A DNA stretch of 7,665 nt from an uncultured Eisenbergiella sp. (GCA_948960675.1 CARDPF010000147.1:1-7665), one strand, 5' to 3'; counted from the first letter of the stretch, positions 1 to 6,969 are shown. Numbers and translations: made by a program. Notes: a model not told the origin generated them from the sequence alone.

Positions 1-78
1 TAAGGGTAATAGGATGGGGATTGCTTCCGGTATGGGTGTTTGTTGGTGAGGGGATTTTACTGACAATCCGTTTTGGGT

Positions 79-108
79 GCCGTGGCAATCAAATGCTGCG
101 GCTTTTTT
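79..108 (+). terminator. Rho-independent terminator at the left edge
   Basis: The arms GCCGTGGCA (79-87) and TGCTGCGGC (94-102) form nine consecutive pairs, two of them G-U, around a six-base loop. Six Ts follow (103-108). It most likely ends a transcript entering from the left. One frame has a stop at 47-49, about 30 bases upstream, which would suit that, but no recognisable upstream protein can be read. It could instead be a first attenuator in the exporter leader. Confidence 0.75.
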
Positions 109-113
109 GATAG

Positions 114-127
114 GCGAATTTATTCGC
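114..127. promoter_or_regulatory. Perfect inverted repeat GCGAAT-TT-ATTCGC, possible operator
   Basis: Two perfect 6-base arms flank a 2-base spacer, directly after the first terminator and ahead of the short leader frame. The size and symmetry suit binding by a dimeric repressor. No convincing -10/-35 pair was found beside it (TTGATA at 107-112 resembles a -35, but there is no good -10 at the right distance), so an operator role is only a guess. Confidence 0.25.
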
Positions 128-151
128 GTCATTGCAAAGACAGGGGATGCC

Positions 152-166
152 ATGGCCATGGACTAA
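152..166 (+). CDS. Possible 4-codon leader peptide (MAMD)
   Basis: The frame ATG GCC ATG GAC TAA is preceded by AGGGG at 142-146, five bases before the ATG, which is a workable ribosome binding site. It lies upstream of a hairpin (172-198) and a terminator (209-241) that both precede an ABC exporter gene. Very short leader frames of this kind are known to sense ribosome-targeting drugs upstream of resistance genes, and Bacillus bmrCD has a leader peptide, BmrB, upstream. An alternative ATG at 147 would give 53 codons, ending at 308, but AGGGG directly abuts it. Translation is unproven and a frame this short can arise by chance. Confidence 0.35.
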   Translation: MAMD

Positions 167-171
167 GTTCA

Positions 172-198
172 TGTGCGGATTCGGCAGCCGGTTGCACA
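172..198 (+). promoter_or_regulatory. Leader hairpin, possible anti-antiterminator
   Basis: TGTGC (172-176) pairs with GCACA (194-198), and CGG (182-184) can pair with CCG (188-190) inside it. The 5' arm overlaps TGCGG (174-178), which is also complementary to CCGCA (210-214) in the 5' arm of the downstream terminator. Two mutually exclusive folds are therefore possible. A ribosome stopped on the short frame ending at 166 would sit close to the 5' arm. The pairing is short and found by eye. Confidence 0.3.
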
Positions 199-208
199 GA
201 CAGATCAG

Positions 209-241
209 GCCGCAGGGAGAGTTTCTTCCTACGGCTTTTTT
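209..241 (+). terminator. Rho-independent terminator/attenuator before the exporter
   Basis: GCCGCAGGGA (209-218) and TTCCTACGGC (226-235) form a ten-position stem with one C-A mismatch and one G-U pair around a seven-base loop, followed by six Ts (236-241). It lies about 100 bases before the exporter start codon, in the same direction, and no gene ends between it and the first terminator. That placement favours an attenuator over a simple end-of-gene terminator. Confidence 0.65.
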
Positions 242-344
242 GGTGCAAAAAAGGTTTGGCAGGGCAGAAAAAAGGACAGGGGGAGGACGCCTGCGTGGGA
301 AGGAATGAAAAGCAGTTAAGGTTACATAAGGGGGAGTTTTTGTT

Positions 345-2075
345 ATGAAGAAATTATCGGTTTACTTACGGCAGCATGCTTTCGGGTATTTGCTGGGCAT
401 AGCGGCCATGCTGATTGCCGTGTCGCTGGATCTTTTGTCGCCGCAGCTGACCCGGCGCATCATCGACGATGTCATCGTGGGCGGACAGCTGCAGAAGCTG
501 ATGCCGCTGCTGGGGGGAATTTTTGGTATCGCGGTGGGACGCTTTGTGTTCCAGTATATTAAGGAGTACACGTTCGACAAGATGTCGGTCACCATCGCCA
601 CGGACATGCGGAGGGATTTGTTTTCCCACATCCAGGGGCTGAGCACGGAATTTTTTGACCGGATGCAGACCGGGGAGTTGATGGCGAGGGTTAAGGATGA
701 TATCGACAATGTATGGAATACGCTGGGATATGTGGGGATGCTGTTTATGGAGGTTGCCTACCATGTCACGGTGATCCTGTTTTGCATGTACAGCCTGCAC
801 TGGAAGCTGGCCATTCTGCCTACCTGCTGCATGGTTTTCTGTGCGCTGCTGGCCCTTTTTATGGAAAAGAAGCTGGGGCAGGTGTATGAGGAAATCAGTG
901 AGGAGAACGCGGCGTTAAACAGCGTGGCGGAGGAAAACTTGGCCGGTGTGCGCACGGTAAAGGCTTTTGCACGGGAAAAATATGAAATTAAAAAGTTTCT
1001 TTCCCACAACCAGCGTTATTATGACCTGAACATGAAACAGTCCAGGATTTTCGTGCGCTATTCCCCGTGGTTTTCCTTGGTGAGCAAGCTTTTGCCCCTG
1101 CTGGTGCTGCTGATTGGCGGATATCTTTTCATGCGGGGGGAACTGTCTTTGGGCAGCCTGGGGGCATTTGTGGAATATTCCAACAATATCATATGGCCGA
1201 TGGAAATGCTGGGCTGGCTTTCCAATGACTTTTCCTCAGGGGTGGGCAGTTACCGCAAGATCAAGCGGATATACGATGTCAAGCCCGTGATTTTGGAGAA
1301 GGAAAACCCTGTCGTATTGGATCAGGTAAAAGGGGATATCCGGTTTGAGGATGTTTCTTTCCACAAGGCCGACATGCACGAGATTTTGCAGCACATCAGC
1401 TTCCATGTGGAGCCGGGAAAAACCGTGGGGATTATGGGGGCTACCGGCAGTGGCAAGACTTCCATTATCCAGCTGCTGGATCGGCTCTATGATGCCACGG
1501 ACGGCGCGATTTATCTGGACGGTGTCAATATCAAGGAGCTTTCCCTGGGGCAGCTGCGCGGCAGCATTTCCACGGTCATGCAGGATGTGTTTTTGTTTTC
1601 CGATACGATTCTGGAGAATGTGGTGCTGGGGAAAAAGGGACGTGTGTCCTCGCTGGAGGTGCGGCAGGCATCGGAGGCGGCACAGGCGGCGGAGTTTATC
1701 GAACAGCTGGATTCCCGGTACGATACGGTGATCGGGGAGCGGGGCGTAGGGCTTTCCGGCGGGCAGAAGCAGCGGATCAGTATTGCCCGGGCACTGGCTA
1801 AGCATACGCCGGTTCTGGTGATGGACGATTCCACCAGCGCACTGGATATGGAGACGGAATCGGCCATCCAGCAGGCTTTGCAGGAACTGTCCGGCACAAC
1901 CAAAATCATTATCGCCCACCGCATCAGCGCGGTGCGGCATGCGGACGAAATCCTTGTGCTGGAGGATGGGCATGTGGCGGAACGCGGCACCCATGAGGAA
2001 CTTCTCGCAAGACAGGGACTTTATTATAAAACCTATCAGGCCCAGTATGGCTCTTGGTTAAATGGGGAGGTGTAA
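345..2075 (+). CDS. Heterodimeric ABC exporter subunit with degenerate Walker B (BmrC/TM287-like)
   Basis: This 576-residue half-transporter combines a membrane domain with an ATPase domain and should work in the cytoplasmic membrane with the product of the next gene. Six hydrophobic segments lie near residues 13-33, 52-72, 127-149, 153-173, 245-264 and 268-290, and the coupling region reads GVRTVKAFARE. The ATPase domain shows Walker A GATGSGKTS (365-373, Lys371), Q-loop Gln413, a full LSGGQ signature (470-474), SALD (498-501) and switch His525. Walker B reads VLVMDD, so the catalytic Glu is Asp495, as in the degenerate halves of known heterodimeric exporters. The A-loop aromatic is replaced by Lys341. 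The ATG follows AAGGGGGAG by 8 bases. The gene ends 3 bases before its partner. Multidrug or peptide export is likely, but the substrate cannot be read from sequence. The tandem terminators upstream may regulate it. Confidence 0.95.
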   Translation: MKKLSVYLRQHAFGYLLGIAAMLIAVSLDLLSPQLTRRIIDDVIVGGQLQKLMPLLGGIFGIAVGRFVFQYIKEYTFDKMSVTIATDMRRDLFSHIQGLSTEFFDRMQTGELMARVKDDIDNVWNTLGYVGMLFMEVAYHVTVILFCMYSLHWKLAILPTCCMVFCALLALFMEKKLGQVYEEISEENAALNSVAEENLAGVRTVKAFAREKYEIKKFLSHNQRYYDLNMKQSRIFVRYSPWFSLVSKLLPLLVLLIGGYLFMRGELSLGSLGAFVEYSNNIIWPMEMLGWLSNDFSSGVGSYRKIKRIYDVKPVILEKENPVVLDQVKGDIRFEDVSFHKADMHEILQHISFHVEPGKTVGIMGATGSGKTSIIQLLDRLYDATDGAIYLDGVNIKELSLGQLRGSISTVMQDVFLFSDTILENVVLGKKGRVSSLEVRQASEAAQAAEFIEQLDSRYDTVIGERGVGLSGGQKQRISIARALAKHTPVLVMDDSTSALDMETESAIQQALQELSGTTKIIIAHRISAVRHADEILVLEDGHVAERGTHEELLARQGLYYKTYQAQYGSWLNGEV

Positions 2076-2078
2076 TCC

Positions 2079-3860
2079 ATGGCTTATAATTCTTATAAAG
2101 ACGACGAGAAAATGACGGTGGAAGCCACCAAGTCCCAGACCCTGCTGCGGCTTTTTTCCTACCTTCTCGCCTACAAATGGCAGATATGTATTGTACTTTT
2201 GATTATGGCGTTTTGCGTGGTGGTCAGTCTCTTAAATCCGCTGATCATGGAGACCGCTGTGGATACCTGTATCGCACAGCGGGATTTGCGGGGGCTGTTA
2301 TACCTGATTGTCTTTGCGGTGGCCATCAATGTAGCCATGATCCTGAGCGTCAAGCTGCGCATGTGGATAATGGCAAAGCTGTGTAACAAGATTTTGCTGA
2401 CCATCCGGCAGGAACTTTATACCCATATCCAGACGCTGGATTTCAACTTTTTTGACAGCAGGCCCACCGGGAAAATTCTGGCCCGCATCATCGGGGATAT
2501 CAATTCCCTCAAAAATGTGCTCAGCAACAGTGTCACTACATTGATTCCGGATTTTATCACGATCTGCGCCGTCGTGGGGATTATGTTTGCCAAGGATAGC
2601 GTGCTGGCGGCTGCATCCCTGATCAGCCTGCCGCTGATGGCGGTTTCCATTTGGTTCATTCAGGTGTATTCCCATAAACGCTGGCAGATTCACCGGAAGA
2701 AGTCGTCCAACGTCAATGCCTTTGTGCATGAGGATCTTTCCGGTATCCGGATCATCCAGAGCTTTTCGGCGGAGGAGGAGACGCGCAAAACATTTTTGCA
2801 GCTGACGGATGAGCACCGGGATTCCTTTATCCATGCGGTGCGCCTAAACGACGCTTTCGGTGCGGTGATTGATATTTGCTGGGGCATCGGCACCATCAGC
2901 CTTTACTATACCGGGATTATGATTCTTGGAACCGACCGGGTGTCGGTGGGGACGCTGATTGCGTTTGGCTCTTACATCTCCATGTTTTGGCATCCGATCA
3001 TGAACCTGAGCAATTTTTACAACCAGATTATTACCAATATTGCCGGGGCGGAGCGCATCTTTGAAATATTGGATACGAAAGCACAGATTACGGACGCGCC
3101 CGATGTGGGACAACTGCCCCCGATCCAAGGCAACGTCACCTTCGAGGATGTCTCCTTCTCCTATGACGGCAATACACAGGTGCTGCGTCATGTGAATTTC
3201 CGGATTCGGCCCGGGGAGACCATCGCCCTTGTGGGGCCTACCGGTGCGGGAAAAACCACGATTGTCAATCTGATCAGCCGGTTTTACGATATTCAGGAGG
3301 GGCGTATTTACATTGACGATTATGATTTGAAAAAAGTATCCATCGAAAGCCTGCGGGCGCAGATGGGGGTTATGACGCAGGATAATTTCCTGTTCTCCGG
3401 CACGATCCGGGAGAATATCCGGTATGGAAAGCTGGACGCCACCGACGAGGAAATTGTGGCGGCAGCCAGGGCCGTGAATGCCCATGATTTCATTATGCAG
3501 CTGGAAAAGGGATATGACACGGAGCTTACCGAGCGCGGCGGCGGGCTGTCCGTTGGGCAGCGGCAGCTGATTGCCTTTGCGCGCACCATGGTTTCCAATC
3601 CCAGGATTTTGATTCTCGACGAGGCCACCAGCAGCATTGATACCAACACGGAACTTTTGGTGCAGGAGGGTATCGAGCATTTGCTGGCGGGACGGACTTC
3701 CTTTGTCATCGCCCACCGCCTCTCCACGATCCAGAAAGCGGACCGGATTTTTGTCATCGACGACGGACGCATCGTGGAGGAGGGAAACGCGCAGCAGCTT
3801 CTGGAAAAGAAAGGGTTTTATTACAACCTCTACATGAGCCAGTTTAAAAACATTGCGTAG
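2079..3860 (+). CDS. Heterodimeric ABC exporter subunit with catalytic Glu and degenerate signature (BmrD/TM288-like)
   Basis: This 593-residue half-transporter is the partner of the preceding gene. GGGGAGG (2064-2070) lies inside the end of that gene, 8 bases before the ATG, so the two are probably translated in step. Membrane segments lie near residues 33-53, 72-93, 152-171, 174-196, 261-283 and 290-310. The ATPase domain has A-loop Tyr362, Walker A GPTGAGKTT (386-394), Q-loop Gln434, Walker B LILDE with catalytic Glu515, SSID at 518-521 and switch His546. The signature is LSVGQ (490-494) instead of LSGGQ. In the dimer this defective signature faces the Asp-containing site of the first subunit, leaving one active and one degenerate ATP site. 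The N-terminal extension of about 25 residues before the first helix is somewhat longer than in the partner. The family is certain; the exported substrate is unknown. Confidence 0.95.
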   Translation: MAYNSYKDDEKMTVEATKSQTLLRLFSYLLAYKWQICIVLLIMAFCVVVSLLNPLIMETAVDTCIAQRDLRGLLYLIVFAVAINVAMILSVKLRMWIMAKLCNKILLTIRQELYTHIQTLDFNFFDSRPTGKILARIIGDINSLKNVLSNSVTTLIPDFITICAVVGIMFAKDSVLAAASLISLPLMAVSIWFIQVYSHKRWQIHRKKSSNVNAFVHEDLSGIRIIQSFSAEEETRKTFLQLTDEHRDSFIHAVRLNDAFGAVIDICWGIGTISLYYTGIMILGTDRVSVGTLIAFGSYISMFWHPIMNLSNFYNQIITNIAGAERIFEILDTKAQITDAPDVGQLPPIQGNVTFEDVSFSYDGNTQVLRHVNFRIRPGETIALVGPTGAGKTTIVNLISRFYDIQEGRIYIDDYDLKKVSIESLRAQMGVMTQDNFLFSGTIRENIRYGKLDATDEEIVAAARAVNAHDFIMQLEKGYDTELTERGGGLSVGQRQLIAFARTMVSNPRILILDEATSSIDTNTELLVQEGIEHLLAGRTSFVIAHRLSTIQKADRIFVIDDGRIVEEGNAQQLLEKKGFYYNLYMSQFKNIA

Positions 3861-3897
3861 CGGCGGCCGGTTTGGGATGGAGCAGGGGGGAATCGGT

Positions 3898-4821
3898 ATG
3901 GAGAAAATATGCAGCATTTCGTTTTTTGACGGGAGTAAGGAGGAATTGCTTCCCGGTTTTACAGACGATTTCCCCTATATTGCGTCGCGGGCGGAACTGG
4001 ATCAATATGCAGGGCGGTTTGTCCCATGGCATTGGCATAAAACGGTGGAGCTTTTTTACATGGAAAGCGGCAGCCTGGAATATTACACGCCAAAGGGGAA
4101 AACGGTATTTCCGGCCGGAAGCGGCGGTATGGTGAACGCAAACGTGCTTCATATGACAAAAGCGCTGTCGCGGACAGAGAAAAACAGACAGCTGCTTCAT
4201 ATTTTTGACGTGTCCCTGCTGGCCGGGGAACGGGAAAGCAGGATTGGGAAAAAGTATATCGCGCCTATTGTGACGGCCCCGCAGATTGAGGTGATTCCCC
4301 TGTTTCCGGAAAATGCCGGGCAGGAAGAAATTTTAAAATGCATCCGGGAAGCTTTTTGCTTTTCTCCACAGGAATTTGGGTATGAAATGAAACTGCGGGA
4401 GGCGCTGTCCAAAATATGGCTGATGCTCTTTGCACTGTCACGTCCGATGCTGGAAAAAGGCCGGGAAAGCAGTAAAAGCAATGATAGAATAAAAATGATG
4501 ATGATCTATATACAGGAGCATTATCCCGAAAAAATTTCCGTCCGAAAGCTTGCGGAGGCGGCTTTTTTAAGTGAACGGGAATGCTTTAGGGTATTTCAGG
4601 ACTGCCTGCATATGACGCCTGTGGAATATATGAAATCCTACCGTTTGCAAATGGCCTGCAGGATGCTGGAAAAGGGGCAGGAGTCTGTTACGGCAATCAG
4701 TCATGCCTGTGGTTTGGGCAGCAGCAGTTATTTCGGAAAGCTTTTTTGGGAGTACGCAAATTGTACGCCGGGTCAATACCGCAAAAAATGGCAGGATCGT
4801 GATACAAAAGGGCGGAAATGA
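3898..4821 (+). CDS. AraC family transcriptional regulator with cupin sensor domain
   Basis: A 307-residue DNA-binding regulator. The N-terminal half contains a cupin-like segment, with HWH at residues 45-47 followed by ELFYMESGSLEYY, a glycine-rich turn near 74-77 and NANVLH (80-85), typical of ligand-sensing AraC proteins. The C-terminal hundred residues hold two helix-turn-helix units: the first around KISVRKLAEAAFLSERECF (212-230), the second around SVTAISHACGLGSSSYF (263-279), ending in the family's TPGQYR. I chose ATG 3898 because AGGGGGG (3884-3890) lies seven bases upstream; ATG 3877 and TTG 3853 are in frame but lack a placed ribosome site. The gene begins 37 bases after the exporter pair with no terminator between them, so it may be co-transcribed with the pair. 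It may control the exporter, the acetyltransferase promoter near 4847, or both. The ligand is unknown. Confidence 0.92.
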   Translation: MEKICSISFFDGSKEELLPGFTDDFPYIASRAELDQYAGRFVPWHWHKTVELFYMESGSLEYYTPKGKTVFPAGSGGMVNANVLHMTKALSRTEKNRQLLHIFDVSLLAGERESRIGKKYIAPIVTAPQIEVIPLFPENAGQEEILKCIREAFCFSPQEFGYEMKLREALSKIWLMLFALSRPMLEKGRESSKSNDRIKMMMIYIQEHYPEKISVRKLAEAAFLSERECFRVFQDCLHMTPVEYMKSYRLQMACRMLEKGQESVTAISHACGLGSSSYFGKLFWEYANCTPGQYRKKWQDRDTKGRK

Positions 4822-4842
4822 GATATTATTACGGCCAAAGCT

Positions 4843-4854
4843 TCATTATAATGA
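4843..4854 (+). promoter_or_regulatory. Palindromic -10 element, putative promoter of the acetyltransferase
   Basis: TCATTATAATGA is a perfect 12-base palindrome containing a consensus TATAAT at 4847-4852, 35 bases ahead of the chosen ATG and before its ribosome site. No good -35 lies 16-18 bases upstream (TATTAT-like sequence only). A strong -10 with a poor -35 fits a promoter that needs an activator, and an AraC-type gene lies immediately upstream. Confidence 0.4.
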
Positions 4855-4886
4855 TATCTGTAAAGCCAAACGGCAGGAGGGATATC

Positions 4887-5504
4887 ATGTACTATGAAGT
4901 AAGCGATTTTTTAGAAACGGCGGATGACGCCACATTAAAACAGATTGCCTACGCAAGAAAACTGACACGGGATTACTATTTATCAGAGTATCAGGATACG
5001 GAAAAGAGGGCGGCTATTCTTAGGAAGCTGCTGGGAGGAATGGGGGAAAATGTGGCGATCGACACGCCGTTTTATTGTGATTACGGAAAAAACATTTTTC
5101 TGGGGAACGATGTGATCATCAATATGAACTGTACCTTTGTGGACAATAAACCGATCCGGGTCGGCGACGGGGTATTGATCGCCTCCAATGTACAGATTTA
5201 TACGTCCTCGCACCCGGTTTTGCCCGGGGAACGTCTTGTGCCGGACTGGAGGGAGCGTGGGACAACATTTTTCAGAACTTATGCGCGCCCGGTGGAGATC
5301 GGGGATCATGTCTGGATTGGCGGAGGCTGTATCCTTCTGCCGGGAGTTTCCATCGGGGAAAACAGTGTGATAGGCGCCGGAAGCGTGGTGAACCGTCCGG
5401 TTCCGCCAAATTGTGTCGCGGTGGGGAATCCCTGCCGGGTGCTCTATCATTTTGGCGGCGGACGTAAGGAAGGGATCCCGACAGACTTTGAACCCCGTGT
5501 ATGA
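4887..5504 (+). CDS. Sugar O-acetyltransferase, hexapeptide-repeat (maltose/galactoside acetyltransferase family)
   Basis: A 205-residue cytoplasmic enzyme expected to move acetyl from acetyl-CoA to a hydroxyl of a sugar. Residues 1-50 match the helical maltose-acetyltransferase cap (ATLKQIAYARKLTRDYY). The rest is left-handed beta-helix with repeats such as IFLGND, IRVGDG, VEIGDHVWIGGG, VSIGEN and SVIGAGSVV, ending in the VGNPCRV hallmark (179-185). TSSHP places the catalytic His at 109. ATG 4887 is preferred because AGGAGG (4875-4880) is correctly spaced. ATG 4818 would overlap the regulator stop as ATGA, but it adds 23 atypical residues and has only a weak site. The last ~20 residues after RVLYHF are unlike the usual family end and lie next to a transporter fragment with a missing 5' end, so the C-terminus may have been created by that rearrangement. 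The acceptor sugar is unknown. Confidence 0.9.
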   Translation: MYYEVSDFLETADDATLKQIAYARKLTRDYYLSEYQDTEKRAAILRKLLGGMGENVAIDTPFYCDYGKNIFLGNDVIINMNCTFVDNKPIRVGDGVLIASNVQIYTSSHPVLPGERLVPDWRERGTTFFRTYARPVEIGDHVWIGGGCILLPGVSIGENSVIGAGSVVNRPVPPNCVAVGNPCRVLYHFGGGRKEGIPTDFEPRV

Positions 5505-5517
5505 GATGATCCCAGTG

Positions 5518-5546
5518 CCGGCGCTGCTGTGATGACGCCGGGTTTT
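5518..5546 (+). terminator. Weak candidate terminator after the acetyltransferase
   Basis: CCGGCG (5518-5523) pairs with CGCCGG (5536-5541) around a 12-base loop, followed after one G by four Ts (5543-5546). It starts 14 bases after the acetyltransferase stop. The short stem, large loop and short T run make it marginal. Its 3' arm overlaps the start of the recognisable transporter homology, so it may be accidental. Confidence 0.25.
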
Positions 5547-5914
5547 ATACAAGCTTCATCTGGACGGTACAGGAAGCACAGGACCATGTCTATACGGCCG
5601 TGAACAATATGGGGCGGGTACTGCTTCATGTTCTGGCATGTCTGGGCGTGATCGCAATCATGCTGGGGATTGATCCCATCATTTTGGTAATTGCCGCAGT
5701 CTCCATGGTTTTGAAGTTTCTGTTTCGGATGTTGAAAACCAGAATTGCATTTTTCCGGGAACAGCGCCTGATGCCCCTCGTAAAAAAATACGAATATATC
5801 AGCCGGGTTTTTTATATGCCGGACTTTGCCAAGGAACTGCGGATGAGCAGGATTGACCGCCTGTTTATAGAGGAATTTGACGATTGCGTTCCTGATTTTT
5901 GTTCTGGTGTATAA
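5531..5914 (+). pseudogene. ABC exporter remnant, 5' fragment (membrane domain, start missing)
   Basis: The frame is open from 5510. From about GFYTSFIW (5540) it reads like the segment after the second helix of ABC exporters, where relatives commonly have NPEFYDKYIWA, then QEAQDHVYTAVNN and a hydrophobic pair of helices (LLHVLACLGVIAIML, IILVIAAVSMVLKFL), then FYMPDFAKELRMSRI. No N-terminus precedes it: the acetyltransferase ends at 5504 and a stop lies in this frame at 5507-5509, so roughly 100 residues with helices 1 and 2 are absent. A GTG at 5600 is the only in-frame start and has no ribosome site. The frame ends out of phase at 5914 with the non-homologous tail CVPDFCSGV. It belonged to the same gene as the fragment that follows. 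Confidence 0.8.
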
Positions 5915-6875
5915 AATCTTCATTGTAAAATCCGTTTCGGTGGGAGATTTATCGGTTTCCATCGCCGCAGTCGGGAAATTAAATTCCATGTACGGCGGCC
6001 TGCTGGAGGCTCTTTCACAGTTTGTACAAAGCGGCATGTTTGCTGATAAGCTGCGGACGTTTCTGGCTACAAAGCAGACGATTACCTCGCCCCAAAACGC
6101 CGCCCCCTTACCGGCGCTGTCCGGTGACATTGAATTTCGCAATGTCTCTTTCCGGTATGACGGCAGTGACGTCTGGGCGCTGCGGCATATCAATATGAAA
6201 ATCAAGGCACAGACCAAGACAGCCATTGTGGGATATAATGGCGCAGGGAAATCCACCCTCGTGAAACTGCTGATGCGCTTATATGATCCTACCGAGGGTG
6301 AAATCCTGCTAAACGGCAAAAACATTAAAAACTATGACGTAGGGGAATACCGTCATTCCTTCGGCACCCTGTTTCAGGATTTTCAGGTCTATGCCGCCAG
6401 TTTGGGGGAAAATGTGAAAATGGGTTTGGTTGGCGATAAGGAGGAAGGGGCAATAAAAGAGGCCCTTGGGAAAGCGGGAATTGCAGAAAATTTTTGCGAT
6501 ATTTCTGTCCCGCTGCTCCGGGAATATGATAAAGACGGGAGATTGGTATCCGGTGGGGAAGCCCAAAAGATTGCCATAGCCAGGGCCTTTTTGAAGGATC
6601 CCCACACGTATATTCTGGATGAGCCGTCCAGTGCGCTGGATCCCATATCCGAATACAACCTCAACCGGACACTGTTTGAACTGTCAAGGGACAGAACGGT
6701 TATTTTCATATCCCACCGCCTGTCCACCACCCGCATGGCGGAACAAATCTATATGATGGAGCAGGGCAGAATCTTGGAAGAGGGAAATCATGGGGAACTG
6801 CTGGCCAGGGGCGGCAGGTATGCGGAAATGTTTAAAAAGCAGGCAGAAAAGTATCAGGAATCACATTCTTATTAA
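5877..6875 (+). pseudogene. ABC exporter remnant, 3' fragment with intact ATPase domain
   Basis: This frame gives 332 residues: one membrane helix (IAFLIFVLVYKIF), the IVKSVSVGDLSV stretch leading into the last helix, and a complete ATPase domain. It has A-loop Tyr94, Walker A GYNGAGKST (119-127), Q-loop Gln167, signature VSGGE (224-228), Walker B YILDE with Glu249, SALD and switch His280. It is not a close relative of the exporter pair at 345-3860: signature and Walker A differ. Only a TTG (5877) precedes the helix, with no ribosome site, and a stop lies in frame at 5868-5870. Compared with full exporters of about 580-600 residues, about 40 residues around helices 4-5 are missing at the junction with the previous fragment, besides the frame change. 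A free ATPase-only product from an internal ATG is possible but unsupported. Confidence 0.8.
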
Positions 6876-6902
6876 ACAATGTGCAGATAATGTCATGATG
6901 TT

Positions 6903-6969
6903 GGGGGCAAAAGGTATTTTGTCCCCTATGATACTGCGGATTGTTCCGCGCGCTGCGCTCCCGCAATCC
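6903..6969. repeat. Structured intergenic element: strong hairpin plus alternative GC-rich stems
   Basis: GGGGGCAAAA (6903-6912) and TTTTGTCCCC (6917-6926) form ten consecutive pairs (one G-U) with loop GGTA, but no T run follows on either strand, so it is not a standard terminator. Next, GCGGA (6936-6940) pairs with TCCGC (6945-6949); alternatively GGATTG (6938-6943) pairs with CAATCC (6964-6969). The two folds exclude each other. It may be a dispersed extragenic repeat, a small RNA, or an element end. Copy number cannot be judged from one window. Confidence 0.5.

Noticed and set aside
3..110. Frame open from the window edge with a hydrophobic run (LLPVWVFVGEGILL), possibly the end of an upstream membrane protein
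   Set aside because: Its stop lies beyond the first terminator's T run, which is not where a real gene would end. Other frames stop earlier and nothing distinguishes them.
73..348. 91-codon frame starting at TTG and reaching the exporter start
   Set aside because: It begins inside the first terminator stem, runs through the second, has no ribosome site and is rich in Cys/Arg/Gly with no family resemblance. It looks like chance.
1236..1994. Long minus-strand open frame (252 codons) inside the first exporter gene
   Set aside because: It mirrors a strong coding gene with third-position GC bias, has no family motif, and sits beside similar mirrors throughout the locus.
2844..3917. 357-codon minus-strand open frame opposite the second exporter gene
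   Set aside because: The plus strand carries every ABC motif here; the minus-strand product shows no recognisable domain.
5447..6325. 292-codon minus-strand open frame opposite the transporter remnant
   Set aside because: The plus-strand frames show clear exporter homology despite the lesions. The minus-strand protein has no recognisable motif, and its openness follows from codon bias.
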